The translations under genes were made by a program, and so were the position numbers. Shown here one piece after another: positions 17,974-27,066 of a stretch of 46,634 nucleotides of DNA (within the stretch, counting starts at the first letter, position 1; each line of letters starts with the position of its first letter). Source of the stretch: Clostridiales bacterium (GTDB lineage: Bacteria > Bacillota > Clostridia > Christensenellales > Aristaeellaceae); assembly GCA_029012285.1 (NCBI GenBank), contig JAQXLU010000071.1:1-46634 (forward strand). Reading direction: 5' to 3'. Under the pieces are notes generated by a model. The model saw nothing but the letters and a program-made list of their open reading frames with translations. It was not told the origin of the DNA and did not search any database.

Positions 17974-18864
17974 TCATCTCCGGCGGAGGAAGGATAGCTG
18001 CGTTTCCGAGATAATGACGCTGACGAAGATGAGCGCGAAGCCCGCCCCCAGCTGGAGGGTGAGGCTCTCCCGGCCCAGCAGCACGGAGAAGAACACCCCG
18101 AACACGCTCTCCAGGCTGAGCAGGATGGCGCTCTGGCTGGGCGGGGTCAGGCTTTGCCCGACGGATTGCAGCACCAGCGTCAGCGCGGTGGCAAAGACGG
18201 TCAGGTAGAGCAGCTGGGGCCAGATGGCTGGGGCAGGGAAGGCCGCGCCACGCTCGGTGAGCAGCGTGCAGCCCCAGGACAGCGCCGCCACCACGGTAAA
18301 CTGCACGATGGTCAACGCGATGGGGTCATCGCTGTGGCCCGTGCCGTTCTTTTCGCCAAAGCGGCTCAGGGCCAGGATGTGCAGCGCGTAGAACAAGCCG
18401 GAGAGCAGCGTCAGCGCCTCGCCCTTGCCCAGGCGCAGGTCGCCGGACAGGGAAATCATCCCGATGCCAGCGACGCACAGTACCGCCGCGATCCAGTTGT
18501 AAGCGCTGGGGCGTTTGCGATAAAAGCTCCAGGCCAGAAAGGGGGTCATCACGCAGTACACCGCCGTGAGGAAGGCGTTTGTGCCGGGGGTGGTGGTCAT
18601 CAGGCCGAAGGTCTGCGCGGCGTAGGCGGAGAGCAGCAGCACCCCGCACACCGCGCCGTGGCGCAGCAGCGAGGTGCCGCCGCGCAGCAGCCGCTTGTGG
18701 AAGATGAGTGATAGCAGCAGCCCCGCCAGCGTGAAGCGGATGGCCAGCAGCTGGAACACGGGCACGTCCGCCACCGCATCCTTCATCACGATGAACGAGC
18801 TGCCCCATATGATGGCGGCCGTCAGCAGTGCTAAACGGCCGCCCAGTGAATGTTTGTTATCCAT
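17974..18864 (-). CDS. EamA/DMT-family transporter
   Basis: A 296-residue integral membrane protein with ten predicted hydrophobic helices in two EamA repeats. The first repeat starts LLTAAIIWGSSFIVMKDAV, the second NWIAAVLCVAGIGMISL onward; LLSLESVFGVFFSVLLGRESLT is the typical end of the second repeat. Members export or import amino acids, nucleosides or other small metabolites; the substrate here is unknown. It begins nine bases after the HerA-like ATPase gene stop, so it is co-transcribed with it, though no functional link is obvious. Confidence 0.88.
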   Translation of the reverse strand: MDNKHSLGGRLALLTAAIIWGSSFIVMKDAVADVPVFQLLAIRFTLAGLLLSLIFHKRLLRGGTSLLRHGAVCGVLLLSAYAAQTFGLMTTTPGTNAFLTAVYCVMTPFLAWSFYRKRPSAYNWIAAVLCVAGIGMISLSGDLRLGKGEALTLLSGLFYALHILALSRFGEKNGTGHSDDPIALTIVQFTVVAALSWGCTLLTERGAAFPAPAIWPQLLYLTVFATALTLVLQSVGQSLTPPSQSAILLSLESVFGVFFSVLLGRESLTLQLGAGFALIFVSVIISETQLSFLRRR

Positions 18865-18873
18865 CGGTATCCC

Positions 18874-20802
18874 TTACTTCTTCTTGTTGAACACGCCCAT
18901 GATGCTACGGGTCAGGGTCTTGGTGACCTCGCGGGTGACGGTGTTCAGCGCGGTATTCTGGATGCGGCCCACTACGGAGTCGTTCTTGCGGGCACGGGCG
19001 GCGCGTTCCTCGCGCAGCTCATCGTTGCGCTTGCGGCGCTCCTCGGCCTGACGTTCCTTTTCGGCGCGGGCGGCTTCCTTGGCGGCCTTTTCGGCGGCGG
19101 CCTGCTGCTGGGCCAGCTCCCGGGCGGACATGGCGCGACTGGCGGAGGGCGCGGTGGACTGCGCAGCGGGCACATAATTGCCCGTGGCGGGGTCAAGCTG
19201 CATGGCCATCATCTGCTGCTTGTACTGGCCCGTGACCGGGTCGAACACCATCACCGGCATCTGCTGGACGGACGGCATCTGCTGGACGGGCGCCGTCTGC
19301 TGGACGGACGGCATCTGCTGGACGGGCGCCGTCTGCAAGGTCGGCGTGGGCTGGGAAGCGGCGGTCATCTGCGGCAGCTCCCGCTGGACATAACCGCCGG
19401 TGGCCGGGTCAAACACCATGAAGCCCTGGGGCTTGGTCACGGTGGGGGCAGCGGTGGACACCTGGGGCGCGCTCTGCATCACAGGGGTCGCTTGCCACGC
19501 GGGCTGCCAGGTCGTCTGCTGTTGGAATGCGGCGGCCAGCTGCTCGTAGGCGCTCTGACGGTCGATGGCCTCGTCGTACACACCGGCAAAGCAGCTCGTG
19601 CTAAGCTCCTGGGCGCGCAACTCGTCGCTGATGGCGTTCATCGAGGACTGGGGCGGCAGGATCATTGCCCGCTCTACCACGCCGGGCGCGCCATCCTCAT
19701 CCAGGAAGGAGAGCAGCGCCTCGCCGGTTTTCAGCTGGGTGATGGCTTCCTCGGTGTTGAAGCTGGGGTTGGCGCGGAAGGTCTGGGCAGCGGTGCGCAC
19801 GGCCTTCTGATCCAGCGGGGTGTAGGCGCGCAGGGCATGCTGGATGCGGTTGCCCAGCTGCCCCAGGATGGACATGGGGATGTCGCAGGGGTTCTGTGTG
19901 ATGAAGTACACGCCCACCGCCTTGGAGCGGATCAGGCGCACCACCTGCTCCAGCTTTTCCAGCAACGCGGGGGAGCAGTCGTTGAACAGCAAATGGGCCT
20001 CGTCAAAGAAGAACACCATGCGGGGCTTGTCCAGATCGCCGGCCTCGGGCAGCAGCTCGTAGAGCTCGGAGAGCATCCACAGCATGAAGGTGGAGTACAT
20101 CTTGGGGTGCTGGAAGAGCTCGTCCGCAGCCAGGATGTTGATCACGCCCTTGCCGTCCCCGGAGAGCTGGAGCCAGTCGGCAATGTCCAGGGCGGGCTCA
20201 CCGAAGAAGCCGTCGCCGCCCTCGTCCTCCAGCACACCGATGGCGCGCTGGATCGCCCCCACCGTGGCGGAGGAAATGTTGCCGTAATCCAGCGTGTACT
20301 GCCGGGCGTTCTCGCCGACGTAGGCCAGCATGGCCTTGAGGTCCTTGAGGTCCAGCAGCAGCATGCCCTCGTCATCCGCGATGCGGAAGAGGATGGACAG
20401 CACGCCCGCCTGGGTGTCGTTCAGACCCAGCATCCGGGAGAGCAGCGTGGGGCCCATTTCGCTCACCGTGGTGCGTACGGGATGCCCGTGCTTGCCATAC
20501 ACATCCCAGAACACCGCGGGAAAATCGCAGTACTGGAAGCTGGGCACGCCGCACTGCACCAGGCGCTTGCCAATGCTGTCGCTGTGCTGGCCCACCTCCA
20601 CCATGCCGGAGAGGTCGCCCTTGACGTCCGCCAGGAACACCGGCACGCCCATCTGGGAGAAGCCCTCGGCCAGCACTTTGAGGGATACCGTCTTGCCCGT
20701 GCCGGTCGCGCCTGCGATCAGGCCGTGGCGGTTGGCCATCTGCGGCAGCAGGAAAACCGGCTGCTCGCCCGTGCCGACCCAAAACCTATTTTCGTATAGC
20801 AT
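18874..20802 (-). CDS. HerA-like ATPase of the DUF853 (YjgR) family
   Basis: A 642-residue P-loop ATPase of the HerA/FtsK-like superfamily. Residues 1-440 carry Walker [14 protein letters not shown] (about 32-44), [12 protein letters not shown], and Walker [16 protein letters not shown], followed by [12 protein letters not shown] and the [19 protein letters not shown] segment diagnostic of DUF853 proteins. After that the sequence is low complexity: a 12-residue repeat ([12 protein letters not shown]) and three [10 protein letters not shown]-like units, then an Ala/Glu/Arg-rich coiled coil (about 570-625). E. coli YjgR has a shorter tail. The physiological role of the family is unsettled. GGAGG precedes the ATG. 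It is in a leftward run with the glycosyltransferase and EamA genes. Confidence 0.88.
   Translation of the reverse strand: MLYENRFWVGTGEQPVFLLPQMANRHGLIAGATGTGKTVSLKVLAEGFSQMGVPVFLADVKGDLSGMVEVGQHSDSIGKRLVQCGVPSFQYCDFPAVFWDVYGKHGHPVRTTVSEMGPTLLSRMLGLNDTQAGVLSILFRIADDEGMLLLDLKDLKAMLAYVGENARQYTLDYGNISSATVGAIQRAIGVLEDEGGDGFFGEPALDIADWLQLSGDGKGVINILAADELFQHPKMYSTFMLWMLSELYELLPEAGDLDKPRMVFFFDEAHLLFNDCSPALLEKLEQVVRLIRSKAVGVYFITQNPCDIPMSILGQLGNRIQHALRAYTPLDQKAVRTAAQTFRANPSFNTEEAITQLKTGEALLSFLDEDGAPGVVERAMILPPQSSMNAISDELRAQELSTSCFAGVYDEAIDRQSAYEQLAAAFQQQTTWQPAWQATPVMQSAPQVSTAAPTVTKPQGFMVFDPATGGYVQRELPQMTAASQPTPTLQTAPVQQMPSVQQTAPVQQMPSVQQMPVMVFDPVTGQYKQQMMAMQLDPATGNYVPAAQSTAPSASRAMSARELAQQQAAAEKAAKEAARAEKERQAEERRKRNDELREERAARARKNDSVVGRIQNTALNTVTREVTKTLTRSIMGVFNKKK
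19257..19336 (-). repeat. 36-bp tandem repeat inside the HerA-like gene
   Basis: Just over two copies of a 36-bp unit encode [12 protein letters not shown] in the linker of the DUF853 protein. The copies differ by very few bases, indicating recent slippage expansion of a coding linker. Confidence 0.8.
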
Positions 20803-20828
20803 GTAAAAACCTCCGATCCTTTGTGGTG

Positions 20829-21791
20829 TTACGTTTCTTCTTCATCCCAGGTGCGCTCTGATATGATGTATCGTGGCCTGGCCTTGACCTCCAGGTAGAT
20901 CTTCCCGATGTATTCGCCAATGACGCCCAGGAACAGGCATTGCACGCCGCCCATGAAGCACACGATGCACGCCAGGCTGGCCCAGCCGGCCACGGACTTG
21001 CCCATCAGCGCCGCCACCACGGCCCAGATGATGCCCACAAAGGACAGGCACATGATGATGAACCCCGTGAAGAACACCATGCGGATGGGCTTGACCGACA
21101 AGCTGGTGATACCGTTGAACGCCAGGGCCAGCATCTTCCGCAGGGGATAGTGGCTCTCCCCGGCCAGGCGTTCATGGCGCTCGTAGTATACGCTGCTGGA
21201 TTTGAACCCCACCAGCGGGATCATCCCCCGCAGGTAGAGGTTGACCTCCTTGAAATTGGCGAACTCCTTCAAAACCCGGCTGGAAATGAGGCGGTAGTCG
21301 GCGTGGTTGAACACCACCTCCACCCCCATGGCGGCCAGGAGCTTGTAGAAGCCCTCCGCCGTGAAGCGCTTGAAGAAGGTGTCCGTATCCCGCTTGGAGC
21401 GAACGCCGTAGACCACCTCGCTGCCGCTGAGGTACTCATCCACCATTTTGTCCATGGCGTTGATGTCGTCCTGACCGTCGCAGTCGATGGAGATGGTGAT
21501 GTCGCAGCGCTCCTTGGCTTCCATCAGGCCGGCCAGCACCGCCGCCTGATGCCCGCGGTTGCGGCTCTGGGCGATGCCGAGGAAGTGCTCGTCGGCCTTG
21601 GCCAGGTCGCAGATGATCTCCCAGGTTTTGTCGCGGCTGCCGTCGTTGACAAACAGGATGCGGCTGTCGGGGCTGATCTTTTCCTGCGCGGTCAGCTGCT
21701 TGAGCTTCTCCAGAAACATCCCGCTGGTGATGGGCAGCACGGCCTCCTCGTTGTAACAGGGGATCACGATGTACAGAATGGGTTTTTGCAT
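20829..21791 (-). CDS. GtrB/DPM1-like family 2 glycosyltransferase
   Basis: A 320-residue membrane glycosyltransferase that would transfer a sugar from a nucleotide donor to undecaprenyl phosphate. The start at 21791 follows CGAGGAGGG and gives [20 protein letters not shown]; the longer frame upstream crosses the promoter. The GT-A domain has [20 protein letters not shown], and [14 protein letters not shown] (the DXD region). Two C-terminal transmembrane helices (about 230-250 and 265-285) match the GtrB/YkcC/CsbB group. Such enzymes supply lipid-linked sugars for decoration of wall polymers. It lies 26 bases before the HerA-like gene. Confidence 0.9.
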   Translation of the reverse strand: MQKPILYIVIPCYNEEAVLPITSGMFLEKLKQLTAQEKISPDSRILFVNDGSRDKTWEIICDLAKADEHFLGIAQSRNRGHQAAVLAGLMEAKERCDITISIDCDGQDDINAMDKMVDEYLSGSEVVYGVRSKRDTDTFFKRFTAEGFYKLLAAMGVEVVFNHADYRLISSRVLKEFANFKEVNLYLRGMIPLVGFKSSSVYYERHERLAGESHYPLRKMLALAFNGITSLSVKPIRMVFFTGFIIMCLSFVGIIWAVVAALMGKSVAGWASLACIVCFMGGVQCLFLGVIGEYIGKIYLEVKARPRYIISERTWDEEET

Positions 21792-21822
21792 GCAAACCCT
21801 CCTCGCAGTGCCTTTTGACAGC

Positions 21823-21852
21823 ATTATAGCATGTTTCCTGGGGGATGGCAAG
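21823..21852 (-). promoter_or_regulatory. Glycosyltransferase promoter
   Basis: Minus-strand TTGCCA (21847-21852), 18-base spacer and TATAAT (21823-21828), with a TG one base upstream of the -10. It abuts the capA terminator. Confidence 0.65.
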
Positions 21853-21853
21853 A

Positions 21854-21882
21854 AAAAACCGCCGTGCGCGGGCACAGCGGTC
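21854..21882 (-). terminator. capA terminator
   Basis: Minus-strand stem ACCGCTGTGC/GCACGGCGGT with loop CCGC and six T, eight bases after the capA stop codon. Confidence 0.85.
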
Positions 21883-21890
21883 AAGTGAGA

Positions 21891-23066
21891 TTATTTGGTT
21901 TCTGGCCATGACAGCGGGTATTCCTCCACGGCGTAGGTGCAGTGCTTGCGGCCGTTTTCCTTCAGCGTGTTCAGGATGCTGTCGATGGTGCTCGCGGCGG
22001 TCAGCGGGGTGGGGATGAAGTCGTTCTTGTCCGCCCGGGAGGAAATGCGAATGGGGATGATGATGAAGCCCTCGTTGGTGATCTCCTGGCCGTTTTCGCC
22101 CTCGCGCACGCGGAAGCGGGTCTGGAGCAGGAAGGAGGTCATGTCGCTGGGCTTGGAGTTGCCCGCAAAGCAGAAATTGCCCAGGCTGTAGGCGATGTAC
22201 ACGCCGTTATACTGCTCGATGGGCTGAATACGGTGGCTGTGATGGCCCAGCACCAGGTCGGCGCCGCTGTCCACAGCCAGGTGGCCCATCTTGATCTGAT
22301 TGTTGGTGGGGTAATACATCAGTTCGTTGCCCCAGTGGAAGCTGACGATGACGATGGGATACATCTCCTTGGCGGAACGGATGTCCACGGGGACGGTATC
22401 CCACAGCTGATCGTAGCGGTCGATGCACAGGTAGGAGAGCATGGCAATCTGAATGCCCTTGATCTCGATCACGCCGAGCTGTCCGTCGCCCGACCAGACC
22501 ACCCCGGCATTGCTCAGGTGGGTCTGGGTTTCGATGTAGGCGTCCTCGCCATGGTCGTACACATGGTTGTTTTCCAGGGAGACAGCCTCCACGCCGTTCT
22601 CTGTCAGCATGGCGACGTATTCCGGCGGGGCGGAGAAGAGGAACTCGTTGTTCTTCTTGGAGGAGGGGATGTGGGTGCTTTCGGTCAGCGTGCCCTCGAA
22701 GTTGACGATGGTCAGATCGTCCGCCAGGAGGATATCGCGGATGTTCTTCATCGCGAAATGGTAGTCTCCACCGTGCTTTTTCAGCTCGGTTTCCCATATG
22801 CTGGTAGACTTGCGCGAATCGCCGCCGACGGTGAAATCGCCCGTGCCGGTGATGGTGATGAGGATGGAGCCGTCCTCCTCGTAGATGCTGGGAGCCTCTG
22901 GCTCCAGGACGTTCTTGGCTGCCTCCGGGCCGGTGTAAATGTCCGAGAGCAGCTCATCATCCAGGCTGGAGAGCATGTCCTCCAGCGACCACTCGTCCTC
23001 CTCCTCGGCCAGGGCCGGGCACAGAAAAAGCATCAGGGCAAACAGCAGCAGGATAAATCTTCGCAT
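21891..23066 (-). CDS. Secreted CapA family protein
   Basis: A 391-residue exported protein of the CapA family (metallophosphoesterase-like fold), named after the poly-gamma-glutamate capsule protein but widespread in Firmicutes with varied and mostly unknown roles. The signal peptide is MRRFILLLFALMLFLCPALA. Family motifs are ITGTGDFTVGGD near residue 72, VNFEGTLTES, VSLENNHVYDHGEDAY, SFHWGNE, and the pair LVLGHHSHRIQP and YIAYSLGNFCF. The genes of a gamma-PGA synthase (CapB/CapC) are not nearby, so capsule synthesis should not be assumed. It starts 20 bases after the aminotransferase gene and ends the lrp-aminotransferase-capA operon. Confidence 0.9.
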   Translation of the reverse strand: MRRFILLLFALMLFLCPALAEEEDEWSLEDMLSSLDDELLSDIYTGPEAAKNVLEPEAPSIYEEDGSILITITGTGDFTVGGDSRKSTSIWETELKKHGGDYHFAMKNIRDILLADDLTIVNFEGTLTESTHIPSSKKNNEFLFSAPPEYVAMLTENGVEAVSLENNHVYDHGEDAYIETQTHLSNAGVVWSGDGQLGVIEIKGIQIAMLSYLCIDRYDQLWDTVPVDIRSAKEMYPIVIVSFHWGNELMYYPTNNQIKMGHLAVDSGADLVLGHHSHRIQPIEQYNGVYIAYSLGNFCFAGNSKPSDMTSFLLQTRFRVREGENGQEITNEGFIIIPIRISSRADKNDFIPTPLTAASTIDSILNTLKENGRKHCTYAVEEYPLSWPETK

Positions 23067-23086
23067 TGGTGCTTCACCTCCTGGGG

Positions 23087-24265
23087 TTACAGGCCTTTGA
23101 CAAACTTGTCCATGCGCTCCAGGGCAATGTTCAATTTGTCGATGCCGGTGGCGTAGGAGCAGCGGATGTGCCCCTCGCCGGATGCGCCAAAGGCAGTGCC
23201 GGGCACGCAGGCGATCTTCTGTTCAAACAGCAGCCGGTTGCAGAATTCCTCGCTGCTCAGCCCGGTGGACTTGATGGACGGGAACACATAGAACGCGCCG
23301 CGGGGCTCAAAGCAGTCCAAACCCATGGCGCGGAAGCCCTCCACCATCAGCCGGCGGCGGCGGTCATAGCTCTCGCGCATCTTGCGCACGTCCTCGTAGT
23401 CGTTCAGGCGGTTGCTGCGCAGCGCCTCCAGCGCGGCCACCTGGCTCATCCGGCTGGCGCACATGATGCCGTACTGATGGATTTTGAGCATCACGGTGAT
23501 GATGGCCTCCGGCCCGCAGGCAAAGCCCACGCGCCAGCCGGTCATGGCGAAGGCCTTAGAGAAGCCGTTGAGGGTGATGGTGTAATCCCACATACCATCC
23601 AGGGAGGCAAAGGACACATGCTGCTTGCCGCCGTAGGTGAGCTCAGCGTAGATTTCGTCGTTGAGCACCATGATCTGCTTCTCGCGGATCACCTCGGCAA
23701 TGGCCTCCAGGTCGGCCCTTTCCATGATGCCGCCGGTGGGGTTGTTGGGGTAGGGCAGGATGAGGCATTTGGTGCGCGGGGTGATGGCGTCGCGCAGTGC
23801 CTGGGGGGTGAGGCGGAACTCATCCTCTGCCCGGGTGACGATGGACACCGGCGTCCCGCCTGCGAAGATGACACTGGGGGCGTAGCTGACATAGCTGGGC
23901 TCGGGCACCAGCACCTCATCGCCGGGGCCGACCATGGCGCGCAGAGCGATGTCGATGGCCTCCGACGCGCCGACGGTGACGAGGATATCCTTCTTCGGGT
24001 CGTACTTGACCTGGAAGCGATGCTCCATGTAGAACGCGATTTCCTCCAGGAGCTTGGGCAGACCCCGGTTGGCGGTGTACTGGGTTTCGCCGTCCACGAT
24101 GGAATTGATCGCCGCATCGCGGATATGGTAGGGGGTGATGAAATCCGGCTCGCCCACGCCCAGGGAGATGGCGTCCTTCATCGTGGCGGCGATGTCAAAG
24201 AAGCGACGGATGCCGCTGGGCGGCACGGCTGCGACCGCCTGGTTGATGAAACGATCGTACATCAC
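23087..24265 (-). CDS. Class I/II PLP-dependent aminotransferase
   Basis: A 392-residue fold-type I aminotransferase close to the MalY/PatA/AspC-like group. The PLP lysine lies in LNGFSKAFAMTGWRVGF (about residue 236). Other markers are the N-terminal SLGVGEPDFITP, GASEAIDIALRAM, LPYPNNPTGG and the arginine in HIRCSYATG. It overlaps the upstream lrp-like gene by four bases (ATGA), so the two are translationally coupled, a pairing seen often in Firmicutes. The substrate, probably an aromatic or aspartate-type amino acid, cannot be set from sequence. Confidence 0.9.
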   Translation of the reverse strand: MMYDRFINQAVAAVPPSGIRRFFDIAATMKDAISLGVGEPDFITPYHIRDAAINSIVDGETQYTANRGLPKLLEEIAFYMEHRFQVKYDPKKDILVTVGASEAIDIALRAMVGPGDEVLVPEPSYVSYAPSVIFAGGTPVSIVTRAEDEFRLTPQALRDAITPRTKCLILPYPNNPTGGIMERADLEAIAEVIREKQIMVLNDEIYAELTYGGKQHVSFASLDGMWDYTITLNGFSKAFAMTGWRVGFACGPEAIITVMLKIHQYGIMCASRMSQVAALEALRSNRLNDYEDVRKMRESYDRRRRLMVEGFRAMGLDCFEPRGAFYVFPSIKSTGLSSEEFCNRLLFEQKIACVPGTAFGASGEGHIRCSYATGIDKLNIALERMDKFVKGL

Positions 24266-24753
24266 GGGGAGATCACCAGCCTGTTGTCGGTGGAATCCCC
24301 CTCAAAGACGATGCCGTCCTCCTTGTAGCGTTTGAGGACGAAGCAGGTCTGGGTGCCGGTGACCTGATCCAGCGCGCTGAGCTTGGAGGAAACGAACAGC
24401 GCCAGCTCCTTGAGCGTGCGCCCCTCCACCAGAACCAGCAGGTCATACTCGCCGCTCATCAGGTAGACGGATTTGACCTCCTCAAACCGGTAGATACGGG
24501 CCGCCACCTCGTCAAAGCCCCTGTCGCGCTGGGGCAGCACGTTCACCTGGATCATCGCCTCCACGCGCTCGCGGTCGGTCTTGTCCCAGTTGATGGTGGG
24601 GGCGTAGTGCAATATGATGCGCTCGCTCTCCAGACGGTCGATGGTTTCCGCAACCACCTCGGGGGTGGCGCCCAGCATGACAGACAGCTTTTCCAACGGC
24701 AGACGGCAATCCTCCCGGAGCAGATCCAGCAGCTCCGTTTCAAACTTGGTCAT
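24262..24753 (-). CDS. Lrp/AsnC family transcriptional regulator
   Basis: A 163-residue regulator with an N-terminal winged helix-turn-helix (LLDLLREDCRLPLEKLSVMLGATPEVVAETIDRLESERII, about 7-48) and a C-terminal RAM/AsnC ligand-binding domain (about 70-145, VKSVYLMSGEYDLLVLVEG). It has its own promoter and its stop overlaps the aminotransferase start by four bases. It probably controls this operon in response to an amino acid, which is the family rule; the ligand is unknown. Confidence 0.9.
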   Translation of the reverse strand: MTKFETELLDLLREDCRLPLEKLSVMLGATPEVVAETIDRLESERIILHYAPTINWDKTDRERVEAMIQVNVLPQRDRGFDEVAARIYRFEEVKSVYLMSGEYDLLVLVEGRTLKELALFVSSKLSALDQVTGTQTCFVLKRYKEDGIVFEGDSTDNRLVISP

Positions 24754-24790
24754 CGGGAATCAACCTTTCTTCGATGGTGATAACGGTATT

Positions 24791-24819
24791 ATTGTACAAC
24801 ATCGGCAAATGATGTGCAA
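24791..24819 (-). promoter_or_regulatory. lrp-aminotransferase-capA promoter
   Basis: Minus-strand TTGCAC (24814-24819), 17-base spacer, TACAAT (24791-24796), about 37 bases before the lrp-like ATG. Confidence 0.65.
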
Positions 24820-24827
24820 GGCCTTCT

Positions 24828-25856
24828 TTATTCAATGAACATCGCATCCCCGAAGGAGAAGAAGCGATACCGTTCCTCCACGGCTTCGCGGTACACATCC
24901 AGGGCGGTTTCGCGGCCCATGAAGGCGCTCACCAGCATCAGCAATGTGCTCTGGGGCAGGTGAAAATTGGTGATGAGCGCGTCCACTGCCTTGATCCTCT
25001 TGCCGGGGTAGATGAAGATGGCGGTGTCCCCCGCGCCGGCATGGATCACGCCGTCCTCGGTGGCGACGGTTTCCAGCGTCCGCACGGAGGTTGTGCCCAC
25101 GCAGATGATGCGCCCGCCCGATGCGCGGATGGCGTTGAGGGTGTCAGCGGCCTCCTGGCTGACCTGGTAGTACTCGCTGTGCATCACATGGGCGTCGACG
25201 TCCTCCACCGTAACCGGGCGGAAAGTGCCCAGCCCCACATGGAGCGTCACCGGGACGATGGTCACGCCCATTTGGCGCACCCTTTCCAGCAGCTCGGGGG
25301 TGAAGTGCAAGCCTGCGGTGGGGGCGGCGGCGCTGCCCTCGTTCTTTGCGTAAACGGTCTGGTAGCGCGTGCGATCTGCCAGCTTCTCGTGGATGTAGGG
25401 CGGCAAGGGCATTTCGCCCAGCCGGTCAAGGATCTCCTCAAACACGCCGTCGTACATGAACCGCACGATGCGTCCGCCGGTTTCCGCCACGCTGCTGAGC
25501 ACCTCACATTTCAGCAGCCCGTCCCCGAAGGAGCAAACCGCCCCCGGCTTGAGCCTGCGGCCCGGCTTGACCAGCGCTTCCCAGTCCGTGGCGGTTTCCC
25601 GGCGCAGCAGCAGCACCTCCACGGGCACGCCGGTGTCCTCCTTCACACCCAGCAATCGGGCGGGGATGACCTTCGTCTCGTTGATGACCAGCGCGTCACC
25701 GGCGTGGAGGTAATCCACAATATCATAGAAATGCCTGTGCTCCCGGGTGCCGTCCTTGCGGTGGACGACCATCAGCCGCGAATGATCGCGGGGCTCGACG
25801 GGGGTCTGGGCGATCAGCTCCTCGGGCAGGTAGTAGTCAAAATCAGCGGTTCTCAT
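24828..25856 (-). CDS. queA: S-adenosylmethionine:tRNA ribosyltransferase-isomerase QueA
   Basis: QueA moves the ribosyl part of S-adenosylmethionine onto preQ1 in tRNA to form epoxyqueuosine, the penultimate step of queuosine synthesis. The 342-residue protein has the expected N terminus ([29 protein letters not shown]), the [15 protein letters not shown] motif, [24 protein letters not shown] and [11 protein letters not shown], and [15 protein letters not shown] near the C terminus. It starts 21 bases after the acetyltransferase gene. tgt is not in the window. Confidence 0.95.
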   Translation of the reverse strand: MRTADFDYYLPEELIAQTPVEPRDHSRLMVVHRKDGTREHRHFYDIVDYLHAGDALVINETKVIPARLLGVKEDTGVPVEVLLLRRETATDWEALVKPGRRLKPGAVCSFGDGLLKCEVLSSVAETGGRIVRFMYDGVFEEILDRLGEMPLPPYIHEKLADRTRYQTVYAKNEGSAAAPTAGLHFTPELLERVRQMGVTIVPVTLHVGLGTFRPVTVEDVDAHVMHSEYYQVSQEAADTLNAIRASGGRIICVGTTSVRTLETVATEDGVIHAGAGDTAIFIYPGKRIKAVDALITNFHLPQSTLLMLVSAFMGRETALDVYREAVEERYRFFSFGDAMFIE

Positions 25857-25877
25857 GGGTTCTCCTCATTCATTGAT

Positions 25878-26429
25878 TTACAGCTGCTTCTGCATGATGA
25901 ACAGGGCGCACATACTGCCGTTCTCCTGGCGGATGGCGTTGGGGTGCATGCCGACGATGCGGAAGCCCATCTTCTCGTACAACCCGCGGGCTCTTGCGTT
26001 GCCCTCGATGAATTCCAGCTCCATGTGGGTCACGCCCTCCCGCGCCCGGGCGAGGGCCTCCATCTCCCGGAACATGGCGCTGCCGATGCCGTTGCCCCAG
26101 TAAGCCTTGCGCAGCGCGATGGCCACGGCGCAAAGGTGCCTTGTCTTGATGCGGCCATTGAAGCGCAGGTGGCAGTTGCCGGCGATGTGTCCGTCCACCT
26201 CGCACACGAGCATGCATTCGTCGGGGGATTCCACCACGTTGCGCAGGAAGCGTTCTTCTCCCTCCACCGTGTAGGAAATCTCCTCCGGGGTGCGCAGGAC
26301 GAAGGGCGTATCGGCGGCGGTATCGTGCAGATACTGCACCAGGTCCGCCGCATCCCTTTCAGGGTCGGGGGAACGAAGGATGCCGGTGCGGCCATCCTTG
26401 AGCAGAAAGGTCACAGGGGAGAAAAGCAT
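25878..26429 (-). CDS. GNAT family N-acetyltransferase
   Basis: A 183-residue protein with the GNAT acetyl-CoA fold: motif A is VAIALRKAYWGNGIGSAMFREM (the pyrophosphate loop variant RxxxxGxG/A near 118-126), followed by LEFIEGNARARGLYEKMGFRIVG, the conserved C-terminal motif. The ATG at 26429 is preferred because GGAAGGTGAGG lies just before it; an upstream in-frame start would add 17 residues. The acceptor is unknown; SpeG-like and RimI-like members share this appearance. Leftward, first gene of the pair with queA. Confidence 0.85.
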   Translation of the reverse strand: MLFSPVTFLLKDGRTGILRSPDPERDAADLVQYLHDTAADTPFVLRTPEEISYTVEGEERFLRNVVESPDECMLVCEVDGHIAGNCHLRFNGRIKTRHLCAVAIALRKAYWGNGIGSAMFREMEALARAREGVTHMELEFIEGNARARGLYEKMGFRIVGMHPNAIRQENGSMCALFIMQKQL

Positions 26430-27066
26430 ACGGAACACCTCACCTTCCAACAAATGCAGCAAGCCTTTGATTTCTTGCAAGCATCAAAAAGTTTTACAAT
26501 CATGGACAACATCGTTCACCCCGGGGGAACTCCCTCAGTCAGCGAGCCTGCTCGCTGCCAGATCCCTCACGGAGGGAGTCTTTGGCTGGAAGAGCTGATA
26601 AGGCCGATCACGTAACTCCCTTCCCCCGTCCCCCAGCGGCTGCCCCGTAGGGCACACAAGGGCAGGAACGGTGCCACCCCCAATAGCCGACCTTGAACCC
26701 ACACAAAAGGCGCGAGGGGGGCGTCGAACGCCATCCTCTGCCTTCCCCCGGCGGCTTTCCACCGCTTTCGATGCGCGAAAGCGGCCTACGACATACATCA
26801 CAATAAACAGCCTATCACAATTCAGCAAGCATCACAATAGCAGCTGTGACCGCTGCCTGGGTTGTTTTGTTCCCATCCACCTTGCAGAATAGCGTTGCTA
26901 TATCTGGCTCTTTTTGGCAGGTTGGGCTGTTTCGCGAATCTTTGATTCGCGAAAGGCGCGTGTGGGTGTTTTCGGGCTGCGGCCCGGGGTCTCCGACGGC
27001 CAGGGGCGCCGCCCCTGGACCCTGCAAGGGGCTTAGCCCCTTGACCCGTTTTCGCTTCGCGTGGGG
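26430..27066. repeat. Gene-free stretch of hairpins and dispersed repeat copy 1
   Basis: No convincing gene in 637 bases. It contains a nested hairpin at 26529-26579 (ACTCCCTC/GAGGGAGT around CAGCGAG/CTCGCTG); a repeat (about 26865-27000) including the perfect palindrome TTCGCGAATC-TTT-GATTCGCGAA (26931-26953); and two GC hairpins CCAGGGGC/GCCCCTGG (27000-27018) and AAGGGGC/GCCCCTT (27026-27042). The repeat reappears diverged and on the other strand at about 40009-40145. Short open frames across it are translations of repeat DNA. Confidence 0.8.

Noticed and set aside
19257-19336. Possible CRISPR array
   Set aside because: Repeats are in coding frame with no spacers and no cas genes.
18850-20799. 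Rightward 649-codon frame opposite the HerA-like gene
   Set aside because: Shadow of a gene with clear Walker motifs; no ribosome binding site and Gly/His-rich repeats that mirror the coding repeats.
21891-23066. CapA as evidence of a capsule cluster
   Set aside because: No capB or capC genes nearby; family is broad.
26535-26828. 97-codon leftward frame in the gene-free region
   Set aside because: Composition and hairpin content show that it is translated repeat DNA; no ribosome binding site.
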